DNA of 64,000 nt from a bacterium (GTDB taxonomy: Bacteria; Bdellovibrionota; UBA1018). Position 1 is the stretch's first letter, and each line of letters starts with the position of its first letter. This document shows, piece after piece, positions 31,805-40,309 of the stretch. Position numbers and translations under genes: made by a program. A model generated the notes under the pieces. It was not told the origin of the DNA. It saw only the letters and a program-made list of their open reading frames with translations, and ran no database searches. Location: positions 200,687 to 264,686 of the forward strand of contig JAIEMT010000003.1 of assembly GCA_019751945.1 (NCBI GenBank), given 5' to 3'.

Positions 31805-32088
31805 TTACCATTGCAGCCCTTCTAGGTGGTTTGGGTCTAGTTTGTGTTCTCTATCGCAAAACTATTTTGGGTTTACTCGTGGGCCTTCAGCTCTTAGGGC
31901 TTTCGGCCAGTTTAATGTTGGTCTTGTCAGGGGTTGCGTCGCACGTTCCTAATGAGGGGCACCTCTTCGGACTCTTCATTACACTGAGTCAGATCGGCCA
32001 GCTCGTGGTGGGTTACGCGCTTGCCGTGAGAATTTTTTATTTGAAGAAGCGAACTAGCGTCGAAGATGTTCGATCGTTAAAGAATTGA
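31801..32088 (+). CDS. NuoK-like membrane subunit with both channel Glu as Gln, cluster 1
   Basis: 95 residues, three membrane helices. It aligns along its length with the standard NuoK at 45073. The two buried glutamates, E. coli Glu36 and Glu72, needed for proton translocation, correspond to Gln30 (LLVGLQLLGL against LMSIELMLNA) and Gln67 (QIGQLVVGYAL against AAAESAVGLGL). Residues around them, such as ILGLL and VVG, keep the family spacing. It starts at an ATGA overlap with the NuoJ-like gene. Confidence 0.82.
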   Translation: MITIAALLGGLGLVCVLYRKTILGLLVGLQLLGLSASLMLVLSGVASHVPNEGHLFGLFITLSQIGQLVVGYALAVRIFYLKKRTSVEDVRSLKN

Positions 32089-32100
32089 GAGACTTGATAA

Positions 32101-34008
32101 ATGGTTGAGACAGTCACAAGCGTTTCTCAGATTTCCCCGCAGATGTTGTTTCTGGGGACTTTTGCCGCTTTCTTAGTGGGTTTAGCGGGAATGTTTTGGG
32201 GACGTCGTTTGCCTCGTGAAGGCGATTGGCTTATTGGCTTGGGCTTGTTGCCTCTTCTCCTCGTCGCGATTTTAAGTTGGATGGATTATCTGCAAGGGAA
32301 TCTCCAGCCCGTGCCGTGGTTGCGAGGTTGGATCGCCCCGCGGGTGGAGCAGCGAGCGGTTCACGTTGGAATTCTTCAAGACTTCGCAGGGCTCACTATG
32401 GCTTTGCTCGCGGTGGTCATGGGGCTTTTCTATCTGATCAATCGTGTCGCGCGTGGAAATCCTCGGGGTTCTGATTTCGCGGCGGCGGCACTGGGTGTGA
32501 GCGGTGTCGCGCTGGCGTGGATGGCGCTTACTCCTTGGTTAGCTTACATCGGCGTAGGGATTGCAACCCTCGGGGGTTTTGGTGCTCTCGCTGGTCAGAG
32601 CAGCGACGGAAATACTCGTTACGCGAAAGAAAGAATTTTTGCCCTCCTTCTCACCTCTTTGGGTGCCGCTGGATTGATCAGCACAGGGGCGGGATTGATT
32701 TGGTCGAAGGACCTCGCGCAGTGGCCAGATCTTCCTTTGGTTCAGACCGCCGCGGGATTTTTGGTGGCGGGCATTCTTTTTCAGCTTCAATTTTTTCCAC
32801 TCATGGGTTGGGTTTCTTCGGACTCCGACCATTCCTCAGAAAGTCGCATTCTCTTTCCACAGGTTTTTCCGGCTTGGGCTGCCTTCGCTACTTTGGTTCG
32901 GCTTGAGCCCGTTTTGCGAAACACGGGAATTTTAGTTCCCTTTGGCTGGTTTGCACTGGTTTCTGCAATTCTTGCGGTGATTGCCGGTTTAGTTCAAACC
33001 GATTTGAAAAAGAATGTGGCCTATTGGTTGATCTCTGTTCACGGAATCGCAGTGGCGGGCCTGTGCTTCTCGGGACCCCTTCCAGCGATTGCCATTCTCA
33101 TTGGCAGCTGTCTGGCAGTAGCCGGGTTTTGTCTTTTCGAGTCTTCGGCAAAACCGGGTGAGAAAAATTTCTGGACCGGTTTCTTGGCTTTTCTGGTCGG
33201 CGCATTCGCTTCGGGTTTTCCAGGTTCAGTCATGTGTTTTGGTTTGATGACTTGGCTGGGAAAATCTCTCAGCAACAGCGCGCTCACTTCCGTTGGCGCT
33301 ATTTGCATTTTCTTTACCGTGGCGTTGATTTGGCGAGCGGTTTGGTTGTTTTTGAAATCGGGAAGACAGGTTCAACCTCAGGCGCTCCTGGTTATGCCGG
33401 CATTCTTGCTCCTGATTTTAGGATCTGCCTGGTTCTGGGCAGGAACACTGACGGGCGGAGCATTACCCGCCGGTACCGATGCCATGGGCTTGTCTCTTTT
33501 GAGCCGCGCCCTAGGCGGTGAATCTTTGGTGATGAGAGACGAAGACTTCGCCGCTGCTACGTGGTTGATGTGGGGATCCGTAGCGATGGGAATTCTTTTT
33601 GCTTATTGGACAACAGGTCGCGAGCAAGATCGTATGGTGGGATTTTCTGCAAAATTTCCAGGGTTCAACAAGGCGCTTTCCGAAAACTATTCATTCGATC
33701 GGTTTGTAGAAAAGCTTTTGAACGGCGTGGATTGGGTCGGACGGCAGCTTCATCATTGGGTCGATACAGAAACTTGGAATAAGCAGATGCCCAGACTTTT
33801 GACCACCGTCATCGACAAAACCGGTTCGATGTTTTCAAAAGCCAGCGAAGGAATTGCCAACACTTTGGGGAGCACCCTGAAGCACGGTGTTGAAACTCCG
33901 GCAAAATTTTTTCAAATCGTCCAGAGCGGCGATATGCAATGGTACTTATTCTTAATGATTGGATCTGGAGTAGCGATCTTGGTACATTTTCTGAGATTTC
34001 ACTCCTAG
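32101..34008 (+). CDS. NuoL-like antiporter-fold subunit, degenerate channel, cluster 1
   Basis: 635 residues, about 14-16 membrane helices. The ends align with NuoL: a lateral amphipathic helix and FFQIVQSGDMQWYLFLMIGSG match the standard MVQTGSLQVYAVVLVIG. DLKKNVAY matches DIKKVLAY. Key residues are gone. The helix-5 Glu (GWEGVGL) is Ile150 (YIGVGI). The helix-7 Lys (GKSAQIPLYVW) is Gln228 (FQLQFFPLMGW). The following His (LIHAATM) is Pro253. The THGFFKALMF segment with the helix-12 Lys has no counterpart. It is the most diverged member of the set, but the frame is open and the length normal. Confidence 0.78.
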   Translation: MVETVTSVSQISPQMLFLGTFAAFLVGLAGMFWGRRLPREGDWLIGLGLLPLLLVAILSWMDYLQGNLQPVPWLRGWIAPRVEQRAVHVGILQDFAGLTMALLAVVMGLFYLINRVARGNPRGSDFAAAALGVSGVALAWMALTPWLAYIGVGIATLGGFGALAGQSSDGNTRYAKERIFALLLTSLGAAGLISTGAGLIWSKDLAQWPDLPLVQTAAGFLVAGILFQLQFFPLMGWVSSDSDHSSESRILFPQVFPAWAAFATLVRLEPVLRNTGILVPFGWFALVSAILAVIAGLVQTDLKKNVAYWLISVHGIAVAGLCFSGPLPAIAILIGSCLAVAGFCLFESSAKPGEKNFWTGFLAFLVGAFASGFPGSVMCFGLMTWLGKSLSNSALTSVGAICIFFTVALIWRAVWLFLKSGRQVQPQALLVMPAFLLLILGSAWFWAGTLTGGALPAGTDAMGLSLLSRALGGESLVMRDEDFAAATWLMWGSVAMGILFAYWTTGREQDRMVGFSAKFPGFNKALSENYSFDRFVEKLLNGVDWVGRQLHHWVDTETWNKQMPRLLTTVIDKTGSMFSKASEGIANTLGSTLKHGVETPAKFFQIVQSGDMQWYLFLMIGSGVAILVHFLRFHS

Positions 34009-34017
34009 GGGAACGTT

Positions 34018-35544
34018 ATGGCAGGACATTTAATTAGTTTAATGATCGCTCTTCCATTTTTCGGGGCGATCCTTCAAGCGCTGTTACCTCCCGTGGGAGG
34101 TAAGAATAGCAGCGGCTCGGTGACGCGCTGGGCGGCGCTCCTTTCCAGTTTGGCGGCCAGCTTGTGCGGCATTGTCTTAGTGGGGTCGATGCGCCAACAG
34201 GTTCCCGATTTTCAGGTCAGCGAAACCTTTGCTTGGATTGGTTCGTACGCGATTAGCTACGACGTTGCGATTGACGGCCTCAATGCCCTTCTCGTCCTTT
34301 TGATTTCGATCGTTTTCCCGCTCTTGATTGCTGCGGAGTCGAACCGCAAATCCGGGCTTCGTGGAATTCAGGCGCTCCTCTTGGTGCTTCAGGCATCTTT
34401 GATGGGAGCTGTTTGCGCACAAGATCTCTTCCTGATTTTCTTTTTCTGGACACTGAGTTCGCTCCCGATCTTTTTCATGATCGGGATCTGGGGTGGTGAG
34501 GGTCGTGAAAAAGCGGCGATTCAAACCATGATCACCTCAGCCATCGGAAACGCGTTCCTGTTTGCTGCGTTGATCCTCATTTACTATTCCATCGATCCCC
34601 ACACGTTTTCTTTGAGGGAGCTTGCCGGTGGAAAGCTGGCTGGAAAAACATTTCAGATTTTAGAAAGCGAATTTTCAGTTTCGAATGTGGCGTTTGCCTT
34701 CTTTGGAATTGGTTTGGCATTTCGAATTCCAATCTGGCCCATCCATGGGTGGTTTACTCAGGTAGCGCGCGAAGCCCCTCCCTCTGCTTTCGTGGCGTTG
34801 GGTGCAGTCACTGTTCCGGTCGGAATGTATATTTTTGTTCGCACGACTTACACCCTCTTTCCAGAGACGGTCGCACAGATGGCCCATACCGTAGCTATGA
34901 TTGGTGCTGTGAATCTCGTGATGGGTGGAATCTGCGCTGTTGCTCAGCGGGGTCTCACGATGCTTCTGGCCTTCGTTTGCCTGGGAGAAGTCGGTGCGCT
35001 CTTAATTGGTATCGGCTCCTTGAGCTCCGCAGGTGTGGTGGGTTCGATTTTCCAAGCCCTCGTCTTAGGATTGGGCGTAGCAGGCTTCGGCTTGTTTGCA
35101 GGAATCATTTCAGATCGAACCGGTAAGACTGTATTTAAAGACGAAGACGGCAAGGTGGCCATTGGTGGAATTGCTTCTCAAGCGCCGATGATTGCGGTGG
35201 TTGCGGGTGTGATGATTGCTTCGCTCTTGGGAATTCCCGGCTTTGGGGGTTTCGTGGGTCGCTCGCTTCTCATGATCGGAAGTTTTTCGGTTCACCCGGT
35301 GGTGGTACTCTTCGGTGGTTTGGCTTTCTTGTTAGCGACCTATTACCTGTTTGGCATGTACCGTACGGTGTTTTTTGGAAAAGCAGTTTCCGAAAAATCT
35401 TCGGACTTTATGGATCTCACCGCTTGGGAAAAGGCGTACCTCGTTCCCTTGGTGGTGAGTTTAGTTTTACTGGGACTTTATCCGAAGTTCTTGATCGAGT
35501 TGGTGAGACCCACCGCTCTTACCTTGTTGTCGACGATTAAATAA
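34018..35544 (+). CDS. NuoM-like antiporter-fold subunit, altered channel, cluster 1
   Basis: 508 residues, about 14 helices. DLFLIFFFWTLSSLPIFFMIGIWGG aligns without gaps to [25 protein letters not shown], with the helix-5 Glu replaced by Thr145. The helix-7 Lys of AFAIKVPLFPFHTW is Arg236, the helix-8 Lys of LLKLGG is Pro267, and the helix-12 Glu of GFVGEF is Arg415 (GFVGRS). PGFGGFVG and the surrounding helices are kept. GGGGA precedes the start by a few bases. It would form a membrane-arm module without the usual chain of charged residues. Confidence 0.85.
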   Translation: MAGHLISLMIALPFFGAILQALLPPVGGKNSSGSVTRWAALLSSLAASLCGIVLVGSMRQQVPDFQVSETFAWIGSYAISYDVAIDGLNALLVLLISIVFPLLIAAESNRKSGLRGIQALLLVLQASLMGAVCAQDLFLIFFFWTLSSLPIFFMIGIWGGEGREKAAIQTMITSAIGNAFLFAALILIYYSIDPHTFSLRELAGGKLAGKTFQILESEFSVSNVAFAFFGIGLAFRIPIWPIHGWFTQVAREAPPSAFVALGAVTVPVGMYIFVRTTYTLFPETVAQMAHTVAMIGAVNLVMGGICAVAQRGLTMLLAFVCLGEVGALLIGIGSLSSAGVVGSIFQALVLGLGVAGFGLFAGIISDRTGKTVFKDEDGKVAIGGIASQAPMIAVVAGVMIASLLGIPGFGGFVGRSLLMIGSFSVHPVVVLFGGLAFLLATYYLFGMYRTVFFGKAVSEKSSDFMDLTAWEKAYLVPLVVSLVLLGLYPKFLIELVRPTALTLLSTIK

Positions 35545-37038
35545 ATGAAAGACTTCATCCTTCTTCTTCCAGAAATTTTTCTAGGCCTCACTCTCGCCGG
35601 AATCATCGCGGGTGAAATTGGCTACTATGGGGAGAAGGTTCGCCTGATCACTGCGACGGCGCTGGCCGGCTTGGCCGGGGCCTTCGTCCAAAGTTGGGCG
35701 ATCTATCGCCATGGCGATGCGCTGGTGTGGGGACAAGATCTCTCTGTCGATGCGCTCTCTTTGTTTTTCAAAATGTTTTTTATCCTCTTGGCGGGCCTCA
35801 CTATTGTGGCCTCCATCTTTACTAAGGAAGTCGACTCCAATAAGCGCGCGGAGTTTTGTGCTCTCGTCGTGGCGTCGACTTTGGCGATGGGGCTGGCGGC
35901 TTGTTCGGCCGATATGTTGCTGGGCTTCTTGGTTCTCCAGTTCATGAACGTAGTGAGCTATTGCCTGGCTGCTTATGGAAAGCGTTCGTCTCTATCGACG
36001 GAAGCAGCCATGAAGCACTTGGTGCTCGGTTCGGCGTCGAGCGCGCTTTTCCTTTTTGGATTGGCCCTGCTCTTTGCGCACACCCGCACCTTGAATATTT
36101 ATGAAATGCACCACGTGCTTCAGTCGAACCCCATTCCTGTCCAAACGGGTTTGGTCATTTTCATTTTGATGTTCTCAGCCTTTTGTTACCAATTCGGCGC
36201 TTTTCCGATGCATTTAGCTTCGCCGGATGTGCTGGAAGGTTCGCCCACGGTAGTTTCCTCCTTTTTAAGTCTCGGGTCTCGCGTAGCGGGGTTTGCGATG
36301 GCGCTCCGCTTCTTCGTGGTGGTTTTTGCCAAACCGGTATTAGAAGGAGGAGCCACAGATCCGTCTTCTGCCCAACAGTGGACAGCCATCGGCGGATTTC
36401 AATGGCAACAAATCGTAGCATTGGCTTCTGGAGCCACGATGCTGGTAGGTGCCCTACTCGCTCTGAGACAGTCTGGCGCAAAACGATTGATCTCTTATCT
36501 GGTCATGGCGGAGTCGGGCTTCTTGTTGATGGGACTTTTGGTGCTCGATCAATCGGGAGTAGCGGCCCTCCTTTATAGTCTTTTGATCCAGCTCTTCGCT
36601 TTGGTGGGCGCTTTCTCGGTGGTGGGATTTCTCTTAGATGAAATCGAATCCGATCGCCTTTCTGACCTCCATGCGGCGCTGAGTCGATCAATACCCGAAT
36701 GTATTTCTCTAATTTTGTTTTTAGTCTGTCTCGTAGGCCTGCCGCCGTTTCCCGGGTTTATTGGAAAATTTGTTTTGATCGGATCGGTCATTCATCGGGG
36801 TTGGTACCTGCTCGCTGCGGCAGGGGTGATCACGATGGCGATTTCAACGGCAGCCGTTGCCCGACTCGCCTTTAGTTTAGTTCGGAACTTCAAAGATGCT
36901 GGCCAATTTCAATGGCCACGTTGGGAACCGCGTCGCGTTTATCTGATGGCGCTCTTGCTTCCTCTTCTGCTCATCGGCTTTTTCGCCGAACCTCTTCTGG
37001 CTTGGACCGCCCACTCTGCTCGCTTTATTTTGTGGTAG
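35545..37038 (+). CDS. NuoN-like antiporter-fold subunit, altered channel, cluster 1
   Basis: 497 residues, about 14 helices; it begins directly after the NuoM-like stop. TEAAMKHLVLGSASSALFLFG and FPMHLASPDVLEGSP are clear NuoN motifs. The helix-5 Glu (SLEIMS) is Gln132 (VLQFMN), the helix-7 Lys (FKVASVPFH) is Gln216 (YQFGAFPMH), the helix-8 Lys (GLKAAAF) is Arg246 and the helix-12 Lys is kept (IGKFVL). It ends the 11-gene cluster; 62 bases then separate it from the second cluster. A weak 5-bp stem (37045-37059) in that gap is not a convincing terminator. Confidence 0.85.
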   Translation: MKDFILLLPEIFLGLTLAGIIAGEIGYYGEKVRLITATALAGLAGAFVQSWAIYRHGDALVWGQDLSVDALSLFFKMFFILLAGLTIVASIFTKEVDSNKRAEFCALVVASTLAMGLAACSADMLLGFLVLQFMNVVSYCLAAYGKRSSLSTEAAMKHLVLGSASSALFLFGLALLFAHTRTLNIYEMHHVLQSNPIPVQTGLVIFILMFSAFCYQFGAFPMHLASPDVLEGSPTVVSSFLSLGSRVAGFAMALRFFVVVFAKPVLEGGATDPSSAQQWTAIGGFQWQQIVALASGATMLVGALLALRQSGAKRLISYLVMAESGFLLMGLLVLDQSGVAALLYSLLIQLFALVGAFSVVGFLLDEIESDRLSDLHAALSRSIPECISLILFLVCLVGLPPFPGFIGKFVLIGSVIHRGWYLLAAAGVITMAISTAAVARLAFSLVRNFKDAGQFQWPRWEPRRVYLMALLLPLLLIGFFAEPLLAWTAHSARFILW

Positions 37039-37100
37039 CAACGGGCCTTCACCTAAGGCTATAAAAGTGGGACTTAGCAAAAGAGGGGTAACACTAACCG

Positions 37101-37460
37101 ATGGAATACATTCCTGTTCTGCTGATGATCGGAGTCGCTGGCGCGCTTGGAGTCATCGTGCTTTTTGCATCGTGGTTATTGGGTCCGAAATTGCCCAATC
37201 CGCGCAAAAGCATTCCATTTGAGTGCGGTGTTCCTTCGTACGGATCGAGCAAGCATCGCTTCTCCGTTCGCTTCTATCTCGTTGCGATTCTCTTTCTTCT
37301 TTTTGATGTCGAAGCCATTTTCTTTTTTCCGTGGGCAGTCGTCTACAAACAGTATTTAAGCGTGAATGCATTCATCTTGATCGAGATGGGGGTGTTCGTT
37401 GGCATTTTGTTGGTGGGCTACTACTACGTACTGCGCAAGGGCGCATTGGAGTGGGATTAA
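37101..37460 (+). CDS. nuoA: NADH-quinone oxidoreductase subunit A
   Basis: 119 residues, three helices. It has all hallmarks: the PFECG loop (residues 39-43) at the quinone entrance, the FDVEAIFFFPW acidic helix (Asp69, Glu71) and the YVLRKGALEWD terminus. It begins the standard 14-gene cluster, 62 bases after the atypical one and on the same strand. It serves as reference for the diverged copy at 27027. Confidence 0.95.
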   Translation: MEYIPVLLMIGVAGALGVIVLFASWLLGPKLPNPRKSIPFECGVPSYGSSKHRFSVRFYLVAILFLLFDVEAIFFFPWAVVYKQYLSVNAFILIEMGVFVGILLVGYYYVLRKGALEWD

Positions 37461-37463
37461 ACT

Positions 37464-37991
37464 ATGGGTAAGGACGGATCAGCGGTCTATTTGACCACAC
37501 GACTCGACGATTTCATCAACTGGGGCCGCAAGAACGCGCTCTGGCCGTTGCCTTTTGGAACCAGCTGTTGCGGGATTGAAATGATGGCCAGCCTCGCTGC
37601 GGACTACGACATGGCGCGCTTCGGTGCAGAGGCCATGCGGTTTTCTCCTCGCCAAGCGGATCTCTTGATTGTCGCTGGAATTATCGTGAGCAAGATGGCT
37701 CCGGTGCTTCGCAATGTATACGACCAAATGGCAGATCCGAAATGGGTGATGTCTTTTGGAGCGTGCGCTTCTTCGGGCGGAATTTTCAATGTGTACAGCG
37801 TTACACAAGGAATCGATACGGTAATACCTGTCGACGTTTATGTCCCAGGTTGCCCGCCAGCACCAGAAGGTGTTCTGCATGCGCTCATGCGTTTGCAAGA
37901 TCGAGTGGCTCGTGGAGATACGCACTCGCAGCGCAGAATTGCGGCTGCAGCACGTGGCGAGAAAACGACCTCGGGTCTCATCATCAATTAA
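37464..37991 (+). CDS. nuoB: NADH-quinone oxidoreductase subunit B
   Basis: 175 residues. N2 cluster ligands are in SCCGIEMM (Cys-Cys), FGACASSGG and PGCPPAPEG. This subunit carries the terminal iron-sulfur centre that reduces quinone at the NuoB/NuoD interface. It lies three bases after nuoA. The C-terminal basic tail (about 25 residues with [12 protein letters not shown]) is normal for many bacteria. Confidence 0.96.
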   Translation: MGKDGSAVYLTTRLDDFINWGRKNALWPLPFGTSCCGIEMMASLAADYDMARFGAEAMRFSPRQADLLIVAGIIVSKMAPVLRNVYDQMADPKWVMSFGACASSGGIFNVYSVTQGIDTVIPVDVYVPGCPPAPEGVLHALMRLQDRVARGDTHSQRRIAAAARGEKTTSGLIIN

Positions 37992-38003
37992 TAAGAGAGA
38001 GTT

Positions 38004-38576
38004 ATGGATATTAGGACACCGGTTGCTACCAGCTACGGAGATTGGCTCCAAAAGTTCGAAGAGACTTGGAAGTCTCAGATCGCGAAGCTCACGGCAAAGT
38101 TTGGTTCGGCGATTGAAGAAACCCGAATGCCAGTCGCGTTTGCGACGGATGTGCCGATTGTGTACGTAAAGGCTGAAAAAATTGTCGAAGTGCTTTCGTT
38201 TGTAAAAACGGATCCTGATTTTGTTTACGATCTGCTTTCGGATCTCACGGCTATCGATGAAATGCCTGCTGAGCCACGCTTTGAAGTCGTCTACAATCTT
38301 TTTTCTTATTCCAAGCCCTGCCGTATGCGCTTCAAGGTGCGCGTCAGCGAAGGCCAAGATGTACCCACGCTCACCGGAGTTTGGAAGGGCGCCAACTGGG
38401 CCGAGCGCGAAGTTTTCGACATGTTTGGAATTAAATTTCGTGGCCACCCGGATCTGCGCAGAATTCTGATGGATGTGCGCTGGGAAGGTCACCCCCTGCG
38501 TAAGGATTACCCGTTGCGCGGGTATCAAATTTTTCCGACGGCGATGCCGGTCGACCCGACTCTTTTAGAGGATTAG
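38004..38576 (+). CDS. nuoC: NADH-quinone oxidoreductase subunit C
   Basis: 190 residues, a separate NuoC (not fused to NuoD as in E. coli). The signature WAEREVFDMFGIKFRGHPDLRRIL, then GHPLRKDYPLRGY, is fully conserved. AAGAGAG gives a good ribosome-binding site before ATG 38004. It forms part of the peripheral arm beside NuoB and NuoD. The next gene begins three bases after the stop. Confidence 0.95.
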   Translation: MDIRTPVATSYGDWLQKFEETWKSQIAKLTAKFGSAIEETRMPVAFATDVPIVYVKAEKIVEVLSFVKTDPDFVYDLLSDLTAIDEMPAEPRFEVVYNLFSYSKPCRMRFKVRVSEGQDVPTLTGVWKGANWAEREVFDMFGIKFRGHPDLRRILMDVRWEGHPLRKDYPLRGYQIFPTAMPVDPTLLED

Positions 38577-38579
38577 ACG

Positions 38580-39824
38580 ATGCACGAAACATTGGGCAAC
38601 AAACACGGCGTCCATTCTGAACACATCTCGGTGGATCATGATCCGGATGACCTGTGGGGAGATTCGCGAGTTATCGTCAATATCGGTCCCACTCACCCCG
38701 CAATGCACGGCGCTCTTCGCATGGTGGCGAAGCTGAATGGTGAGACGATTGAAAAATCCTACTGTGAATTTGGTTACACTCATCGCGCAAAAGAAAAGCT
38801 GGGTGAGAACCGCACCTATCACCAGTTTGTCGTTTACACGGATCGTTTGAACTACTGCTCGGCACTTTCTAACAACGTGACCTATGCCATGGCTGTAGAG
38901 CGCCTCATGGGTGTGGAAGTTCCCGAACGCGCCATTTGGATTCGAATGATTTGCGCGGAATTAGCTCGAGTGATTGACCACCTCATTTGCGTGGGCATTA
39001 ACGCCGTCGACATCGGCGCGTTTTCGTTCTTTCTCTATGGTTTCCATCAACGAGAAGAAGCGTACACGCTGATCGAAAAACTTTGTGGCGCCCGACTGAC
39101 CACTTCTTACACCCGAATTGGCGGCTTGATGGCCGATGCGCCGGAGGGCTGGGAAAAAGAAGTGAAGGCCTGGGTTCAGAAAACCCGCAAGGTGATCGAT
39201 GAAATGGACAAGCTCCTCACCGGCAACCGAATCTGGTTGGATCGTACGGTGGGCGTGGGCGTGTTCAACAAAGAACAGTGCATGCAATATAGCTTCACGG
39301 GGCCGTCTGCTCGCGCTTCCGGTATTGATCGAGACCTGCGCCGCGATCAACCCAGCATGTTTTATAAAGAGGTCGAATTCGATGTTCCGATCGGTAAGAA
39401 CGGCGACGTCTTTGATCGCTACATGTGTCGTCTGGAAGAAATTCGCCAGTCGCTCAACATCGTTATGCAATGTGCGGACAAGATTAAGCCGGGCCCGATT
39501 TGGAGCGAAGACAAGCGCGTAAGAATTCCAGATAAAGACGTCGTTCACAACACGATGGAAGGCCTGATCCACCACTTTAAGTTTTTCATGAAGGGTTTCG
39601 ATGTTCCTCCGGGTGAGGCGTACACAACCTTTGAAGGAACGAATGGTGAACTCGGTTTCTACATTGTCAGCAAAGGCGATCCGATGGCGCACCGAATGCG
39701 CATTCGGGGACCGTCGGTTTGGCACTATCAGGCGCTGAGTCCGATGTCCGAAGGCGGGAAGATTGCGGACATGGTTGCAATCTTGGGCAGCATCAACATC
39801 ATTGCAGGCGAGCTCGATCGATAA
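38580..39824 (+). CDS. nuoD: NADH-quinone oxidoreductase subunit D
   Basis: 414 residues. The quinone-site loop GPTHPAMHG (His39, His43) and DRLNY (Tyr92) are intact, unlike the paralog at 28457. IWIRMICAELARVIDHL, RIGGLMADAPEGW, VPPGEAYTTFEGTNGELG and the C-terminal IIAGELDR are typical. One deviation is CEFGYTHRAKEK in place of the usual GYLHRGxEK. It receives electrons from N2 and holds the quinone headgroup. Confidence 0.96.
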   Translation: MHETLGNKHGVHSEHISVDHDPDDLWGDSRVIVNIGPTHPAMHGALRMVAKLNGETIEKSYCEFGYTHRAKEKLGENRTYHQFVVYTDRLNYCSALSNNVTYAMAVERLMGVEVPERAIWIRMICAELARVIDHLICVGINAVDIGAFSFFLYGFHQREEAYTLIEKLCGARLTTSYTRIGGLMADAPEGWEKEVKAWVQKTRKVIDEMDKLLTGNRIWLDRTVGVGVFNKEQCMQYSFTGPSARASGIDRDLRRDQPSMFYKEVEFDVPIGKNGDVFDRYMCRLEEIRQSLNIVMQCADKIKPGPIWSEDKRVRIPDKDVVHNTMEGLIHHFKFFMKGFDVPPGEAYTTFEGTNGELGFYIVSKGDPMAHRMRIRGPSVWHYQALSPMSEGGKIADMVAILGSINIIAGELDR

Positions 39825-39835
39825 GGTGATTGGAA

Positions 39836-40309
39836 ATGGCAAAATTACTTTCTGAAAATTTCTATAAAGAGATGGGCAAATTAGAGCCCCGTTATCCGTC
39901 GAAGGTGGCGTTGCTCTTGCCAGCGCTTCATGAAGCACAAAAAGAGACAGGCTGGTTGCCGCCGGAGATCATGGAAGAGATTGGAACCTACATCGGAATT
40001 CATCCGGCTCAGGTTCGCGAAGTGGCTTCCTTCTACACCATGTACAATCTGAAACCGGTTGGAAAGTATCACCTCAAGATTTGCACGAACGTGGCTTGTT
40101 GCTTGCGTGGATCCGAAGAACTGGTGGATCACTGCAAGAAAAAATTCGGAATCGAGCTAGGCGAAACTACGCCGGACAAGAAATTTACGCTGATGGAAGA
40201 AGAGTGCCTGGGTGCGTGCGGAACTGCGCCGGCCATGATGCTTAACGATGACTATCACGAAAATCTCACGGTCCAAGGTTTGGACAAGATTTTGGATGGG
40301 CTGAAATAA
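39836..40309 (+). CDS. nuoE: NADH-quinone oxidoreductase subunit E
   Basis: 157 residues from ATG 39836 (TTG 39830 is also in frame; AAGGTG upstream suits either). Thioredoxin-like [2Fe-2S] protein with ligands in CTNVACC and EECLGACGTAPA (N1a). HPAQVREVASFYTMYNL is a NuoE signature. It works with NuoF as the NADH-oxidising head. This gene and nuoF/nuoG have no counterpart in the upstream cluster. Confidence 0.95.
   Translation: MAKLLSENFYKEMGKLEPRYPSKVALLLPALHEAQKETGWLPPEIMEEIGTYIGIHPAQVREVASFYTMYNLKPVGKYHLKICTNVACCLRGSEELVDHCKKKFGIELGETTPDKKFTLMEEECLGACGTAPAMMLNDDYHENLTVQGLDKILDGLK

Noticed and set aside
27027..37038. Decaying duplicate of the neighbouring nuo operon
   Set aside because: All eleven frames are full length, coupled by overlaps, and keep the iron-sulfur cysteines; substitutions are concentrated at functional positions rather than scattered with stops.
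31801..37038. Mrp-type sodium/proton antiporter operon
   Set aside because: Gene order and the NuoB, C, D, H and I partners are those of complex I, and the antiporter residues are missing.
37045..37059. Terminator between the two nuo clusters
   Set aside because: Only a five-base stem (GCCTT/AAGGC) without a T-run; transcription probably continues.
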